Positions 52,827 through 61,968 are shown, counted from the first letter of the stretch. The stretch: DNA of 64,000 nucleotides from Escherichia ruysiae (GCF_902498915.1 NZ_CABVLQ010000001.1); one strand, 5' to 3'. A program made the numbers and translations. Notes: generated from the letters alone by a model not told the origin.

Positions 52827-54626
52827 ATGACGACACAGGCCCCACCTTCCGCTTTGCTTCCGCTGAACCCGGAGCAACTGGCTCGCCTCCAGGCAGCCAC
52901 TACTGATTTGACACCTACCCAGCTTGCGTGGGTATCCGGCTATTTCTGGGGAATACTTAACCAGCAGCCAGGTACACTTGCAGCTACACCTGCGCCTGGC
53001 GCAGAAATGCCGGGTATCACCATCATCTCCGCTTCGCAAACGGGTAATGCTCGCCGGGTCGCTGAAGCGTTACGTGACGACTTATTAGCGGCAAAACTGA
53101 ACGTTAAGTTGGTGAACGCAGGCGACTATAAATTCAAACAAATCGCCAGTGAAAAACTGCTCATTGTGGTGACTTCAACACAAGGGGAAGGGGAACCGCC
53201 GGAAGAAGCCGTCGCGCTGCATAAGTTCCTGTTCTCCAAAAAAGCGCCGAAGCTGGAAAATACCGCTTTTGCCGTGTTTAGCCTTGGTGACACCTCTTAT
53301 GAGTTTTTCTGCCAGTCCGGTAAAGATTTTGACAGCAAGCTGGCGGAACTGGGCGGTGAGCGCCTGCTCGACCGTGTTGATGCTGATGTCGAATATCAGG
53401 CAGCCGCCAGCGAATGGCGCGCCCGCGTGGTTGATGTTCTGAAGTCCCGCGCGCCTGTTGCGGCACCTTCGCAATCTGTCGCTACTGGCGCGGTAAATGA
53501 AATTCACACCAGCCCGTATAGCAAAGAAGCGCCGCTGGTGGCGAGCCTTTCGGTTAACCAGAAAATTACCGGACGCAATTCTGAAAAAGACGTTCGCCAT
53601 ATCGAGATCGATTTAGGTGATTCAGGCCTGCACTATCAGCCGGGCGACGCGCTGGGCGTCTGGTATCAGAACGATCCGGCACTGGTAAAAGAGATTGTTG
53701 AATTGCTGTGGTTGAAAGGCGATGAGCCTGTCACTGTTGATGGCAAAACGCTACCGCTGGCAGAAGCCTTACAGTGGCATTTTGAACTGACCGTCAACAC
53801 CGCGAATATTGTTGAGAACTACGCCACTTTAACGCGCAGTGAAACGCTGCTGCCGCTGGTGGGCGATAAAGCGAAGTTGCAGCATTACGCGGCAACCACG
53901 CCAATTGTCGATATGTTGCGTTTCTCTCCGGCACAACTGGACGCTGATGCATTCATCGGTATTTTGCGCCCGTTGACGCCGCGCTTATATTCCATCGCCT
54001 CATCGCAGGCGGAAGTCGAGAGCGAAGTGCACATCACCGTCGGCGTTGTGCGTTATGACGTGGAAGGTCGCGCCCGTGCGGGTGGTGCCTCCAGCTTCCT
54101 CGCCGATCGCGTGGAAGAAGAGGGCGAAGTTCGGGTGTTTATCGAACATAACGACAACTTCCGTTTGCCTGCTAATCCGGAAACGCCGGTGATTATGATT
54201 GGCCCCGGTACGGGCATCGCGCCGTTCCGCGCCTTTATGCAGCAGCGTGCCGCCGACGAAGCGCCGGGTAAAAACTGGCTGTTCTTTGGTAATCCGCACT
54301 TTACGGAAGATTTCCTCTATCAGGTGGAATGGCAGCGTTACGTCAAAGAAGGCGTGCTGACGCGTATCGATCTCGCCTGGTCGCGCGATCAAAAAGAAAA
54401 AATTTACGTACAAGACAAACTGCGCGAACAGGGCGCAGAGCTGTGGCGCTGGATCAATGACGGTGCCCACATTTATGTCTGCGGCGACGCCAATCGCATG
54501 GCGAAAGACGTTGAACAGGCACTTCTGGAAGTGATTGCCGAATTTGGTGGCATGGGCACCGAAGCGGCGGATGAATTTTTAAGTGAGCTGCGCGTTGAGC
54601 GCCGTTATCAGCGAGATGTCTACTAA
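52827..54626 (+). CDS. cysJ: Sulfite reductase flavoprotein alpha subunit
   Basis: A 599-residue diflavin reductase that passes NADPH electrons through FAD and FMN to CysI. An FMN flavodoxin domain (about 62-200, ISASQTGNARRVAEAL and FSLGDTSYEFFCQSGKDFD) comes first. A linker and an FAD domain follow (RLYSIASSQ near residue 387). The NADPH-binding ferredoxin-reductase domain contains IGPGTGIAPFRAFMQQR, FFGNPHFTEDFLYQ and a C-terminal Tyr. It overlaps cysI by one base (TAATG). Upstream lies the CysB-dependent promoter. The enzyme is the alpha-8 part of the sulfite reductase holoenzyme. Confidence 0.98.
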   Translation: MTTQAPPSALLPLNPEQLARLQAATTDLTPTQLAWVSGYFWGILNQQPGTLAATPAPGAEMPGITIISASQTGNARRVAEALRDDLLAAKLNVKLVNAGDYKFKQIASEKLLIVVTSTQGEGEPPEEAVALHKFLFSKKAPKLENTAFAVFSLGDTSYEFFCQSGKDFDSKLAELGGERLLDRVDADVEYQAAASEWRARVVDVLKSRAPVAAPSQSVATGAVNEIHTSPYSKEAPLVASLSVNQKITGRNSEKDVRHIEIDLGDSGLHYQPGDALGVWYQNDPALVKEIVELLWLKGDEPVTVDGKTLPLAEALQWHFELTVNTANIVENYATLTRSETLLPLVGDKAKLQHYAATTPIVDMLRFSPAQLDADAFIGILRPLTPRLYSIASSQAEVESEVHITVGVVRYDVEGRARAGGASSFLADRVEEEGEVRVFIEHNDNFRLPANPETPVIMIGPGTGIAPFRAFMQQRAADEAPGKNWLFFGNPHFTEDFLYQVEWQRYVKEGVLTRIDLAWSRDQKEKIYVQDKLREQGAELWRWINDGAHIYVCGDANRMAKDVEQALLEVIAEFGGMGTEAADEFLSELRVERRYQRDVY

Positions 54627-56338
54627 TGAGCGAAAAACATCCAGGGCCTTTAGTGGTCGAAGGTAAACTGGCAGACGCGGAGCGCATGAAGCTTGAGAGC
54701 AACTATCTGCGCGGCACGATTGCTGAAGATTTAAACGACGGCCTGACCGGCGGCTTTAAAGGCGACAACTTTCTGCTGATCCGTTTCCACGGTATGTATC
54801 AGCAGGATGACCGCGATATCCGCGCTGAGCGTGCCGAGCAGAAGCTGGAACCACGTCACGCGATGATGCTGCGCTGCCGTCTGCCTGGTGGAGTGATCAC
54901 CACCAGACAATGGCAGGCGATTGATAAATTTGCTGAAGATAACACGATTTACGGCAGCATTCGTCTGACCAACCGCCAGACGTTCCAGTTCCACGGCATT
55001 CTGAAAAAGAACGTCAAGCCGGCACACCAGATGCTGCACTCGGTCGGGCTTGATGCGCTGGCAACCGCCAACGACATGAACCGTAACGTGCTTTGCACCT
55101 CGAACCCGTTTGAATCGCAGCTGCACGCGGAAGCGTATGAATGGGCGAAGAAAATTTCTGAGCACCTGCTGCCACGTACTCGTGCATATGCGGAGATCTG
55201 GCTCGATCAGGAGAAAGTCGCTACCACTGATGAAGAACCGATCCTCGGTCAGACTTATTTGCCGCGTAAATTCAAAACCACGGTAGTGATCCCGCCGCAG
55301 AACGATATCGATCTGCATGCCAATGACATGAACTTTGTGGCAATAGCAGAAAACGGCAAGCTGGTAGGCTTCAATTTGCTGGTGGGCGGTGGGCTGTCTA
55401 TCGAACACGGTAACAAAAAAACCTACGCCCGCACCGCGAGCGAGTTTGGTTATCTGCCGCTGGAGCATACGCTGGCGGTGGCGGAAGCCGTCGTGACGAC
55501 TCAGCGTGACTGGGGTAATCGAACCGATCGTAAAAATGCCAAAACCAAATACACGCTGGAACGTGTGGGTGTTGAGACGTTTAAAGCGGAAGTGGAACGT
55601 CGCGCGGGGATCAAGTTCGAACCGATCCGTCCGTATGAGTTCACCGGACGCGGTGATCGCATCGGCTGGGTTAAAGGCATTGATGATAACTGGCACCTGA
55701 CGCTGTTTATCGAAAATGGTCGCATCCTTGATTATCCGGGGCGTCCGTTGAAAACCGGTCTGCTGGAGATCGCGAAGATCCACAAAGGCGATTTCCGCAT
55801 TACGGCGAACCAGAATCTGATCATCGCCGGTGTGCCGGAAAGCGAGAAAGCGAAGATCGAGAAGATCGCCAAAGAGAGCGGGTTAATGAATGTCGTCACG
55901 CCGCAGCGTGAAAACTCGATGGCCTGCGTGTCATTCCCGACTTGCCCGCTGGCAATGGCGGAAGCGGAGCGTTTCCTGCCGTCTTTTATCGACAACATCG
56001 ATAATTTAATGGCGAAACATGGTGTCAGCGATGAGCATATCGTGATGCGTGTAACAGGCTGCCCGAACGGTTGTGGTCGCGCGATGCTGGCGGAAGTGGG
56101 CCTGGTGGGTAAAGCGCCGGGTCGCTACAACCTGCATCTTGGCGGCAACCGCATTGGGACACGTATCCCTCGGATGTATAAAGAAAACATCACCGAGCCG
56201 GAAATCCTGGCGTCGCTTGATGAACTGATAGGGCGCTGGGCGAAAGAGCGCGAAGCGGGTGAAGGCTTCGGCGACTTTACGGTGCGTGCGGGCATCATTC
56301 GCCCGGTGCTCGATCCGGCACGCGATTTGTGGGATTAA
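54626..56338 (+). CDS. cysI: Sulfite reductase hemoprotein beta subunit
   Basis: A 570-residue siroheme and 4Fe-4S enzyme that reduces sulfite to sulfide by six electrons. Two repeated halves each carry a parachute/ferredoxin-like and sulfite-reductase domain. The cluster/siroheme Cys ligands are in SFPTCPLAMAEAERFLP and TGCPNGCGRAML (the CxxxxxC and CxxxC pair). The sulfite-binding Arg/Lys residues appear in IYGSIRLTNRQTFQFHG. The start overlaps the cysJ stop. A REP unit lies between cysI and cysH within the operon. Confidence 0.98.
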   Translation: MSEKHPGPLVVEGKLADAERMKLESNYLRGTIAEDLNDGLTGGFKGDNFLLIRFHGMYQQDDRDIRAERAEQKLEPRHAMMLRCRLPGGVITTRQWQAIDKFAEDNTIYGSIRLTNRQTFQFHGILKKNVKPAHQMLHSVGLDALATANDMNRNVLCTSNPFESQLHAEAYEWAKKISEHLLPRTRAYAEIWLDQEKVATTDEEPILGQTYLPRKFKTTVVIPPQNDIDLHANDMNFVAIAENGKLVGFNLLVGGGLSIEHGNKKTYARTASEFGYLPLEHTLAVAEAVVTTQRDWGNRTDRKNAKTKYTLERVGVETFKAEVERRAGIKFEPIRPYEFTGRGDRIGWVKGIDDNWHLTLFIENGRILDYPGRPLKTGLLEIAKIHKGDFRITANQNLIIAGVPESEKAKIEKIAKESGLMNVVTPQRENSMACVSFPTCPLAMAEAERFLPSFIDNIDNLMAKHGVSDEHIVMRVTGCPNGCGRAMLAEVGLVGKAPGRYNLHLGGNRIGTRIPRMYKENITEPEILASLDELIGRWAKEREAGEGFGDFTVRAGIIRPVLDPARDLWD

Positions 56339-56350
56339 CTATCAGCGGGA

Positions 56351-56393
56351 TATTGTAGGCCTGATAAGACGCGTGAGCGTCGCATCAGGCAAG
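56351..56393. repeat. REP unit between cysI and cysH
   Basis: GTAGGCCTGATAAGACGCGTG followed by GCGTCGCATCAGGC forms a single REP stem in the 73-base intercistronic gap. It may give cysJI mRNA a protected 3' end and lower cysH expression. Confidence 0.88.
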
Positions 56394-56411
56394 GCAAACA
56401 GTGAGGAATCT

Positions 56412-57146
56412 ATGTCCAGACTCGATCTAAACGTCCTGAATGACCTGCCAAAGGTAGACAGCATTTTGGCACTGGCAGAAATTAATGCCCAACTGGAAAA
56501 ACTGGACGCTGAAAGCCGCGTTGCCTGGGCGCTGGAAAATCTGCCCGGTGAATATGTGCTCTCTTCCAGCTTCGGTATTCAGGCGGCGGTTAGCCTGCAT
56601 CTGGTGAACCTGATTCGCCCGGATATTCCGGTGATCCTCACCGATACCGGTTATCTGTTCCCGGAAACCTACCGCTTTATTGACGAGTTAACGGACAAAC
56701 TCAAACTAAATCTGAAGGTCTACAGGGCAAAAGAAAGCGCCGCCTGGCAGGAAGCGCGCTACGGTAAACTGTGGGAGCAAGGTGTTGAAGGCATTGAAAA
56801 GTACAATGACATCAACAAAGTCGAACCCATGAACCGGGCGCTGAAAGAACTTAACGCGCAAACCTGGTTTGCTGGCCTGCGCCGCGAACAATCCGGCAGT
56901 CGCGCCAATTTACCGGTGCTGGCTATCCAGCGTGGTGTATTTAAAGTCCTGCCGATTATCGACTGGGATAACCGAACTATTTATCAGTACCTGCAAAAAC
57001 ACGGCCTTAAATATCACCCATTGTGGGATGAAGGATATTTATCGGTCGGTGATACTCATACAACCCGTAAATGGGAACCCGGCATGGCGGAAGAAGAAAC
57101 GCGTTTCTTTGGCTTAAAAAGGGAATGTGGGTTACACGAAGGGTAA
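56412..57146 (+). CDS. cysH: 3'-phosphoadenylylsulfate (PAPS) reductase
   Basis: A 244-residue thioredoxin-dependent enzyme reducing PAPS to sulfite and PAP. The PP-loop-like phosphate-binding motif is LSSSFGIQAAVSLHL. DTGYLFPETYRF and WFAGLRREQSGSRA follow. The catalytic Cys is in the C-terminal ECGLHEG, and the protein lacks the extra Cys pairs of APS reductases, confirming PAPS specificity. ATG 56412 (MSRLDLNVLNDLPK) follows GTGAGGAATCT. The N-terminal 40 residues differ from K-12 at several positions while the rest is near identical. It is the third gene of cysJIH and has a terminator downstream. Confidence 0.97.
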   Translation: MSRLDLNVLNDLPKVDSILALAEINAQLEKLDAESRVAWALENLPGEYVLSSSFGIQAAVSLHLVNLIRPDIPVILTDTGYLFPETYRFIDELTDKLKLNLKVYRAKESAAWQEARYGKLWEQGVEGIEKYNDINKVEPMNRALKELNAQTWFAGLRREQSGSRANLPVLAIQRGVFKVLPIIDWDNRTIYQYLQKHGLKYHPLWDEGYLSVGDTHTTRKWEPGMAEEETRFFGLKRECGLHEG

Positions 57147-57163
57147 ATATTGCCGGATAAATT

Positions 57164-57197
57164 AAACGCCTCTGTCAGAAATGATGGGGGCGTTTTT
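57164..57197 (+). terminator. Terminator after cysH
   Basis: AAACGCC pairs with GGCGTTT across an 18-base loop and runs into TTTTATTTT, 17 bases after the cysH stop. Confidence 0.75.
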
Positions 57198-57317
57198 ATT
57201 TTGCGAGCAGCATTCCGGCATTTAAAGGTGAACATCGCAGGGAAAATCAACAGGTATAGAATGGTGTTGGGTGCTTGAGGCTGTCTGGCGTTAAGCATTC
57301 GCGAGGTTCCAGATGGA

Positions 57318-57372
57318 CAAAAGCCCCAGGCGATATTTCTATCAACCTGAGGCCAGCGTTCGAACCTAAGCA
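57318..57372 (-). ncRNA. sokX: SokX antisense RNA (predicted)
   Basis: The minus strand inside the hokX leader has a -35 TTGCCT (57402-57407) and a -10 TAACAT (57379-57384) with a 17-base spacer. The predicted start is near 57372. A terminator stem GCCTCAGG/CCTGGGGC ends in TTTT at 57319-57322. The roughly 55-nt RNA would be fully complementary to the hok leader, as Sok antitoxins are, blocking mok/hok translation. Coordinates are inferred from promoter and terminator alone. Confidence 0.72.
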
Positions 57373-57410
57373 ATTCGGATGTTAGTCTCTTCTTTGCAGG
57401 GAGGCAAGAC

Positions 57411-57563
57411 ATGCTGACAAAATATGCCCTTGTGGCAATCATAGTGCTGTGTTTTACAGCATTGGGATTCACGCTGATGGTAGGCGACTCGTTGTGTGAG
57501 TTGAGTATCAGAGAACGTGGTATGGAGTTTAAGGCAGTTCTCGCTTACGAATCGAAGAAGTAG
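57411..57563 (+). CDS. hokX: Hok/Gef-family membrane toxin HokX
   Basis: An intact 50-residue type I toxin. One membrane helix (about residues 5-25, ALVAIIVLCFTALGFTLMVG) is followed by the family signature DSLCELSIRERG and a short periplasmic tail ending AYESKK. The Cys in SLCE is conserved in Hok proteins. It depolarises the inner membrane when expressed. The ribosome site GGGAGGCAAGAC precedes the ATG, and the leader contains the Sok region. In K-12 this interval between cysH and iap holds cas genes and only a sokX remnant. It closely resembles chromosomal HokE. A stem ACGCGGGG/CCCCGCGT follows at about 57569-57590. Confidence 0.9.
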   Translation: MLTKYALVAIIVLCFTALGFTLMVGDSLCELSIRERGMEFKAVLAYESKK

Positions 57564-57687
57564 CCACCACGCGGGGGTAAAACCCCGCGTATTGGATTGT
57601 GATGGTTTGGTCTCCTGCACCCTTTTTTTACTCTGTTTCAGGTGGCGTTGATTTCCTGCAGGCACGGGAATAATCAATTAAAACCCA

Positions 57688-58725
57688 TCAAGACGCCTTC
57701 GCCAGCTCTTTCACTAGCGGTAGCATTATCCGCATTACATCACGGCAGCGGCGTTCTATTCTTCCAGGAAGTGCCTTATCAATATGCTGTTGATTATCCA
57801 GTCTTACATCATGCCAGCTAGTTCCCTCAGGGAATGCGGCTGTTTTTGCGCGTTGCTGATAACCATCTTTATTTCCCAGATTCCAGTTTGTTGCTTCTAC
57901 CGAAAGTACGGCAATACCGGCTTTGTCGAAAACCTCGGCGTCATTACAACACCCAGTGCCTTTCGGATAATTTTTATTCAAACCCGGATTGGTCGTCGCG
58001 GCTATTCCGTGACTGCGCGCAATTGCCAGTGCCCTGTCGCGCGTTAATTTCCTTACTGCTTCAGGGGTTTTTACACCGCTGTTGAAATACAATTTATCGC
58101 CAACAATTAAGTTATCGAGATTAATCACCAGCAGCGTATTTTTCTTTTCGGTGTCACTCATCCGCTTGAGTAAATTCTCAGCGCCTAATTTCCCTTCCTC
58201 TTCGCCACTGGTCGCCACAAATCGAATACCATACTCGGTAGGCGTATTTTTCAGGCGTTCTGCCAGTTCCAGCATGACACCTAAACCTGCGGCGTTATCA
58301 TCCATTCCTTGTAACGTCAGCCCGCCGAGATTGGCATCGGCGTCAGCATCGCTCTGCGGGGCGTAGGTATCCAGATGCGCCATAATAATGATCTGCTGCG
58401 GCGCTTTGCCTTCATGAGCGGCAATCACCGTACTTCCCGTCACGTTATGCCAGTTTTTGCGATTATCGCGGGCGGTATAAATATATCGGCTATTAAATGT
58501 CCGAATATCACTGCGATAACCCATTTGCTGAAACTGTTGCTGAATATAATCGGCAGATAACATTTCTGCGGGGGTTCCGGTCATGCGTCCCGGAAAGAAA
58601 GTGGCAATATGTCGTGCCTGGGTATTAGCAAAATCGCCAAGTTTAGGTGACGAGGCGTGTACGGGGAGAATAAAGCATACGCCGAGCGCCAGGGCAGCGG
58701 TACGGTGGCGCAATGCGGAAAACAT
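57688..58725 (-). CDS. iap: Alkaline phosphatase isozyme conversion aminopeptidase Iap
   Basis: A 345-residue periplasmic zinc aminopeptidase of family M28 that removes N-terminal Arg from alkaline phosphatase subunits. A cleavable signal peptide runs to about residue 24 (LALGVCFILPVHA). The metal-site motifs are IIIMAHLDTYAPQSD, QGMDDNAAGLGVMLELAE, VATSGEEEGKLGAENLL, and a late His in GTSWHDVRLDN. In type I-E strains the CRISPR1 array and cas genes sit just downstream of iap; here only the hokX region separates it from cysH. Confidence 0.96.
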   Translation of the reverse strand: MFSALRHRTAALALGVCFILPVHASSPKLGDFANTQARHIATFFPGRMTGTPAEMLSADYIQQQFQQMGYRSDIRTFNSRYIYTARDNRKNWHNVTGSTVIAAHEGKAPQQIIIMAHLDTYAPQSDADADANLGGLTLQGMDDNAAGLGVMLELAERLKNTPTEYGIRFVATSGEEEGKLGAENLLKRMSDTEKKNTLLVINLDNLIVGDKLYFNSGVKTPEAVRKLTRDRALAIARSHGIAATTNPGLNKNYPKGTGCCNDAEVFDKAGIAVLSVEATNWNLGNKDGYQQRAKTAAFPEGTSWHDVRLDNQQHIDKALPGRIERRCRDVMRIMLPLVKELAKAS

Positions 58726-58976
58726 AGTGAGTCCTTAAATACCATGCAAATTTTTTTACCGCCATAGTATGAAACTGCCGCTGCGCTAAAACAATTTCAA
58801 ATCTTCCTAAATGCCCGAAATCCGGAGCCTTAAGCACTTTTTGATATTAGCTTTGCCAAATCGTTATTCCGTTAAGGAACTACTCATTCTAATTGGTAAT
58901 TTCATTCGTTCTCTTACGCTCCCTATAGTCGAAACATCTGATGGCAAGAAAATAGCGGTATTGCAAAGGAACGGTT
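58726..58976 (+). promoter_or_regulatory. iap-cysD divergent region, cysDNC promoter
   Basis: A 251-base gap without a gene. The segment GCTTTGCCAAATCGTTATTCC and the TTAAGGAACTACTCATTC region lie where the CysB-activated cysDNC promoter is found in E. coli. CysB sites cannot be pinned from sequence alone. The iap promoter reads the other way near 58760. Confidence 0.55.
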
Positions 58977-59885
58977 ATGGATCAAAAACGACTTACTCAC
59001 CTGCGGCAACTGGAGGCGGAAAGTATCCACATTATTCGCGAGGTGGCGGCAGAATTTTCAAATCCGGTGATGCTCTACTCTATCGGTAAAGATTCCAGCG
59101 TCATGCTGCATCTGGCGCGCAAGGCGTTTTATCCAGGTACGCTGCCTTTCCCATTGCTGCATGTTGATACTGGCTGGAAATTCCGCGAGATGTATGAGTT
59201 CCGCGATCGCACAGCTAAAGCCTATGGCTGCGAACTGTTGGTACATAAAAATCCAGAAGGCGTGGCGATGGGGATTAATCCATTCGTGCACGGCAGCGCC
59301 AAACATACCGACATCATGAAAACTGAAGGCCTGAAACAGGCGCTGAACAAATACGGTTTTGATGCCGCCTTTGGTGGTGCACGCCGTGACGAAGAAAAAT
59401 CCCGTGCTAAAGAGCGTATCTACTCTTTCCGTGACCGCTTTCATCGCTGGGATCCGAAAAATCAGCGTCCGGAGCTGTGGCATAACTACAACGGACAAAT
59501 TAACAAAGGTGAAAGTATTCGCGTCTTTCCGCTCTCTAACTGGACTGAGCAGGATATCTGGCAATACATCTGGCTGGAAAATATCGACATTGTTCCGCTG
59601 TATCTCGCTGCTGAGCGTCCGGTTCTGGAACGTGACGGTATGTTGATGATGATTGATGACAACCGTATCGACCTGCAACCCGGCGAAGTGATTAAAAAAC
59701 GGATGGTGCGTTTCCGCACTCTGGGCTGCTGGCCGCTGACCGGTGCGGTGGAGTCAAATGCGCAAACACTGCCGGAGATCATCGAAGAAATGCTGGTTTC
59801 CACCACCAGTGAACGTCAGGGCCGCGTGATTGACCGCGACCAGGCAGGATCTATGGAGCTGAAAAAACGTCAGGGGTATTTTTAA
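58977..59885 (+). CDS. cysD: Sulfate adenylyltransferase subunit 2
   Basis: A 302-residue catalytic subunit of ATP sulfurylase, which forms adenylylsulfate (APS) from sulfate and ATP with CysN as the GTPase partner. The PP-loop is MLYSIGKDSSVMLHLARKAF near residue 35. Further motifs are HVDTGWKFREMYEFRD, FGGARRDEEKSRAKER and PLSNWTEQDIWQYI. It is the first gene of cysDNC with a GGAACGGTT ribosome region and lies one base from cysN. CysB-dependent control is expected from the upstream region. Confidence 0.98.
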   Translation: MDQKRLTHLRQLEAESIHIIREVAAEFSNPVMLYSIGKDSSVMLHLARKAFYPGTLPFPLLHVDTGWKFREMYEFRDRTAKAYGCELLVHKNPEGVAMGINPFVHGSAKHTDIMKTEGLKQALNKYGFDAAFGGARRDEEKSRAKERIYSFRDRFHRWDPKNQRPELWHNYNGQINKGESIRVFPLSNWTEQDIWQYIWLENIDIVPLYLAAERPVLERDGMLMMIDDNRIDLQPGEVIKKRMVRFRTLGCWPLTGAVESNAQTLPEIIEEMLVSTTSERQGRVIDRDQAGSMELKKRQGYF

Positions 59886-59886
59886 G

Positions 59887-61314
59887 ATGAACACCGCACT
59901 TGCACAACAAATCGCCAATGAAGGCGGCGTCGAAGCCTGGATGATCGCGCAACAACATAAAAGCCTGCTGCGTTTTCTGACCTGTGGCAGCGTTGATGAC
60001 GGCAAAAGTACCCTGATTGGTCGTTTGCTGCACGATACCCGCCAAATCTACGAAGATCAGCTCTCATCGCTGCATAACGACAGTAAACGTCACGGCACTC
60101 AGGGCGAAAAACTGGATCTGGCATTGCTGGTGGATGGTCTGCAAGCCGAGCGCGAACAGGGCATCACTATCGATGTGGCATATCGCTATTTCTCCACCGA
60201 GAAGCGTAAATTTATTATCGCCGACACCCCAGGGCACGAGCAGTACACCCGCAATATGGCGACCGGCGCATCGACATGTGAGCTGGCGATCTTGCTGATC
60301 GACGCCCGAAAAGGCGTGCTCGATCAAACCCGTCGCCACAGTTTTATCTCCACGCTGTTGGGGATCAAACATCTGGTCGTGGCGATCAACAAAATGGATC
60401 TGGTGGATTACAGCGAAGAGACGTTCACCCGCATTCGTGAAGACTACCTGACTTTTGCGGAACAATTACCGGGCAATCTGGATATCCGCTTTGTGCCACT
60501 CTCCGCGCTGGAAGGCGATAACGTGGCTTCGCAAAGTGAAAGTATGCCGTGGTACAGCGGTTCGACATTGCTCGAAATGCTCGAAACCGTAGAGATCCAG
60601 CGAGTGGTGGATGCCCAGCCAATGCGCTTCCCGGTGCAGTACGTTAACCGCCCGAATCTTGATTTTCGTGGCTACGCCGGAACGCTGGCATCCGGTCGTG
60701 TGGAAGTCGGGCAACGAGTCAAAGTGTTGCCTTCGGGAGTGGAGTCAAACATTGCGCGGATCGTCACTTTTGATGGCGATCGCGAAGAAGCCTTTGCCGG
60801 AGAGGCGATCACTCTGGTGCTGACGGATGAGATCGACATCAGCCGTGGCGATCTGCTGCTGGCGGCAGACGAAGCATTACCGGCAGTGCAGAGCGCGTCG
60901 GTGGATGTGGTATGGATGGCGGAACAGCCGCTTTCCCCAGGGCAGAGTTACGACATCAAAATTGCCGGTAAGAAGACGCGTGCTCGTGTTGATGGCATTC
61001 GCTATCAGGTTGATATTAATAACCTTAACCAACATGAAGTTGAAAATTTACCGCTCAATGGCATTGGTCAGGTTGATCTCACCTTTGACGAGCCGTTGGT
61101 GTTAGATCGCTATCAGCAAAACCCTGTTACCGGTGGGCTGATTTTTATCGATCGCCTGAGCAACGTGACTGTTGGTGCCGGTATGGTGCATGAGCCGAAA
61201 AACGAGGCCGCCGTTGCGCCGTCGGAATTTAGCGCGTTCGAGCTGGAACTGAATGCGTTAGTGCGCCGCCATTTCCCTCACTGGAGCGCGCGCGATTTGC
61301 TGGGAGATAAATAA
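59887..61314 (+). CDS. cysN: Sulfate adenylyltransferase subunit 1 (GTPase)
   Basis: A 475-residue EF-Tu-like GTPase that couples GTP hydrolysis to APS formation by CysD. GTPase motifs: G1 GSVDDGKSTLIGRLL (about 34-48), G2 with GITIDVAYRYF, G3 IADTPGHEQYTRNMA, and G4 VAINKMDLVDY. Two beta-barrel domains follow (about 240-475). There is no fused CysC kinase domain, in keeping with the separate cysC. The stop overlaps the cysC ATG (TAATG). Confidence 0.98.
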   Translation: MNTALAQQIANEGGVEAWMIAQQHKSLLRFLTCGSVDDGKSTLIGRLLHDTRQIYEDQLSSLHNDSKRHGTQGEKLDLALLVDGLQAEREQGITIDVAYRYFSTEKRKFIIADTPGHEQYTRNMATGASTCELAILLIDARKGVLDQTRRHSFISTLLGIKHLVVAINKMDLVDYSEETFTRIREDYLTFAEQLPGNLDIRFVPLSALEGDNVASQSESMPWYSGSTLLEMLETVEIQRVVDAQPMRFPVQYVNRPNLDFRGYAGTLASGRVEVGQRVKVLPSGVESNIARIVTFDGDREEAFAGEAITLVLTDEIDISRGDLLLAADEALPAVQSASVDVVWMAEQPLSPGQSYDIKIAGKKTRARVDGIRYQVDINNLNQHEVENLPLNGIGQVDLTFDEPLVLDRYQQNPVTGGLIFIDRLSNVTVGAGMVHEPKNEAAVAPSEFSAFELELNALVRRHFPHWSARDLLGDK

Positions 61315-61919
61315 TGGCGCTGCATGACGAAAACGTCGTCTGGCATAGCCATCCGGTCACTGTGCAACAACGCGAGCAACACCACGGTCATCGTGGTGTT
61401 GTGCTGTGGTTCACCGGTCTCTCTGGTTCCGGTAAATCAACGGTCGCGGGGGCACTGGAGGAGGCGTTACATAAACTTGGTGTCAGTACGTATTTGCTGG
61501 ACGGCGACAACGTTCGCCACGGTTTATGCAGCGATCTCGGTTTTAGCGATGCCGATCGTAAAGAAAATATCCGCCGCGTCGGTGAAGTGGCGAATTTAAT
61601 GGTTGAAGCCGGACTGGTGGTGTTGACTGCGTTTATTTCACCACACCGCGCCGAACGCCAGATGGTTCGTGAACGTGTAGGAGAAGGGCGATTTATCGAA
61701 GTGTTTGTCGATACGCCGCTGGCGATTTGCGAAGCTCGCGATCCAAAAGGCTTATATAAGAAAGCGCGTGCCGGTGAACTGCGCAACTTTACCGGAATTG
61801 ATTCGGTTTACGAAGCGCCTGAATCGGCAGAAATTCATCTCAATGGTGAACAATTAGTAACAAATTTGGTTCAGCAATTATTAGATCTACTGAGACAGAA
61901 CGATATTATCAGATCCTGA
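61314..61919 (+). CDS. cysC: Adenylylsulfate kinase
   Basis: A 201-residue P-loop kinase that phosphorylates APS to PAPS, the substrate of CysH. Walker A is FTGLSGSGKSTVAGALEEAL near residue 35. DGDNVRHGLCSDLGFS binds APS; ENIRRVGEVANLMVEAGLVVLTAFISPHR and DPKGLYKKARAGEL are family motifs. The protein contains the Ser normally phosphorylated as intermediate (FISPHR). Third gene of cysDNC, overlapping cysN by one base. ygbE follows after 49 bases. Confidence 0.98.
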   Translation: MALHDENVVWHSHPVTVQQREQHHGHRGVVLWFTGLSGSGKSTVAGALEEALHKLGVSTYLLDGDNVRHGLCSDLGFSDADRKENIRRVGEVANLMVEAGLVVLTAFISPHRAERQMVRERVGEGRFIEVFVDTPLAICEARDPKGLYKKARAGELRNFTGIDSVYEAPESAEIHLNGEQLVTNLVQQLLDLLRQNDIIRS

Positions 61920-61968
61920 GACACCACCGGGTTTCCATGCCCGGTTCGTCAAAGTAACAGGATCAGAT

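Noticed and set aside
54731..55783. A 350-codon antisense open frame inside cysI
   Set aside because: It is a mirror frame of a conserved gene with no homology I recognise and no start signal.
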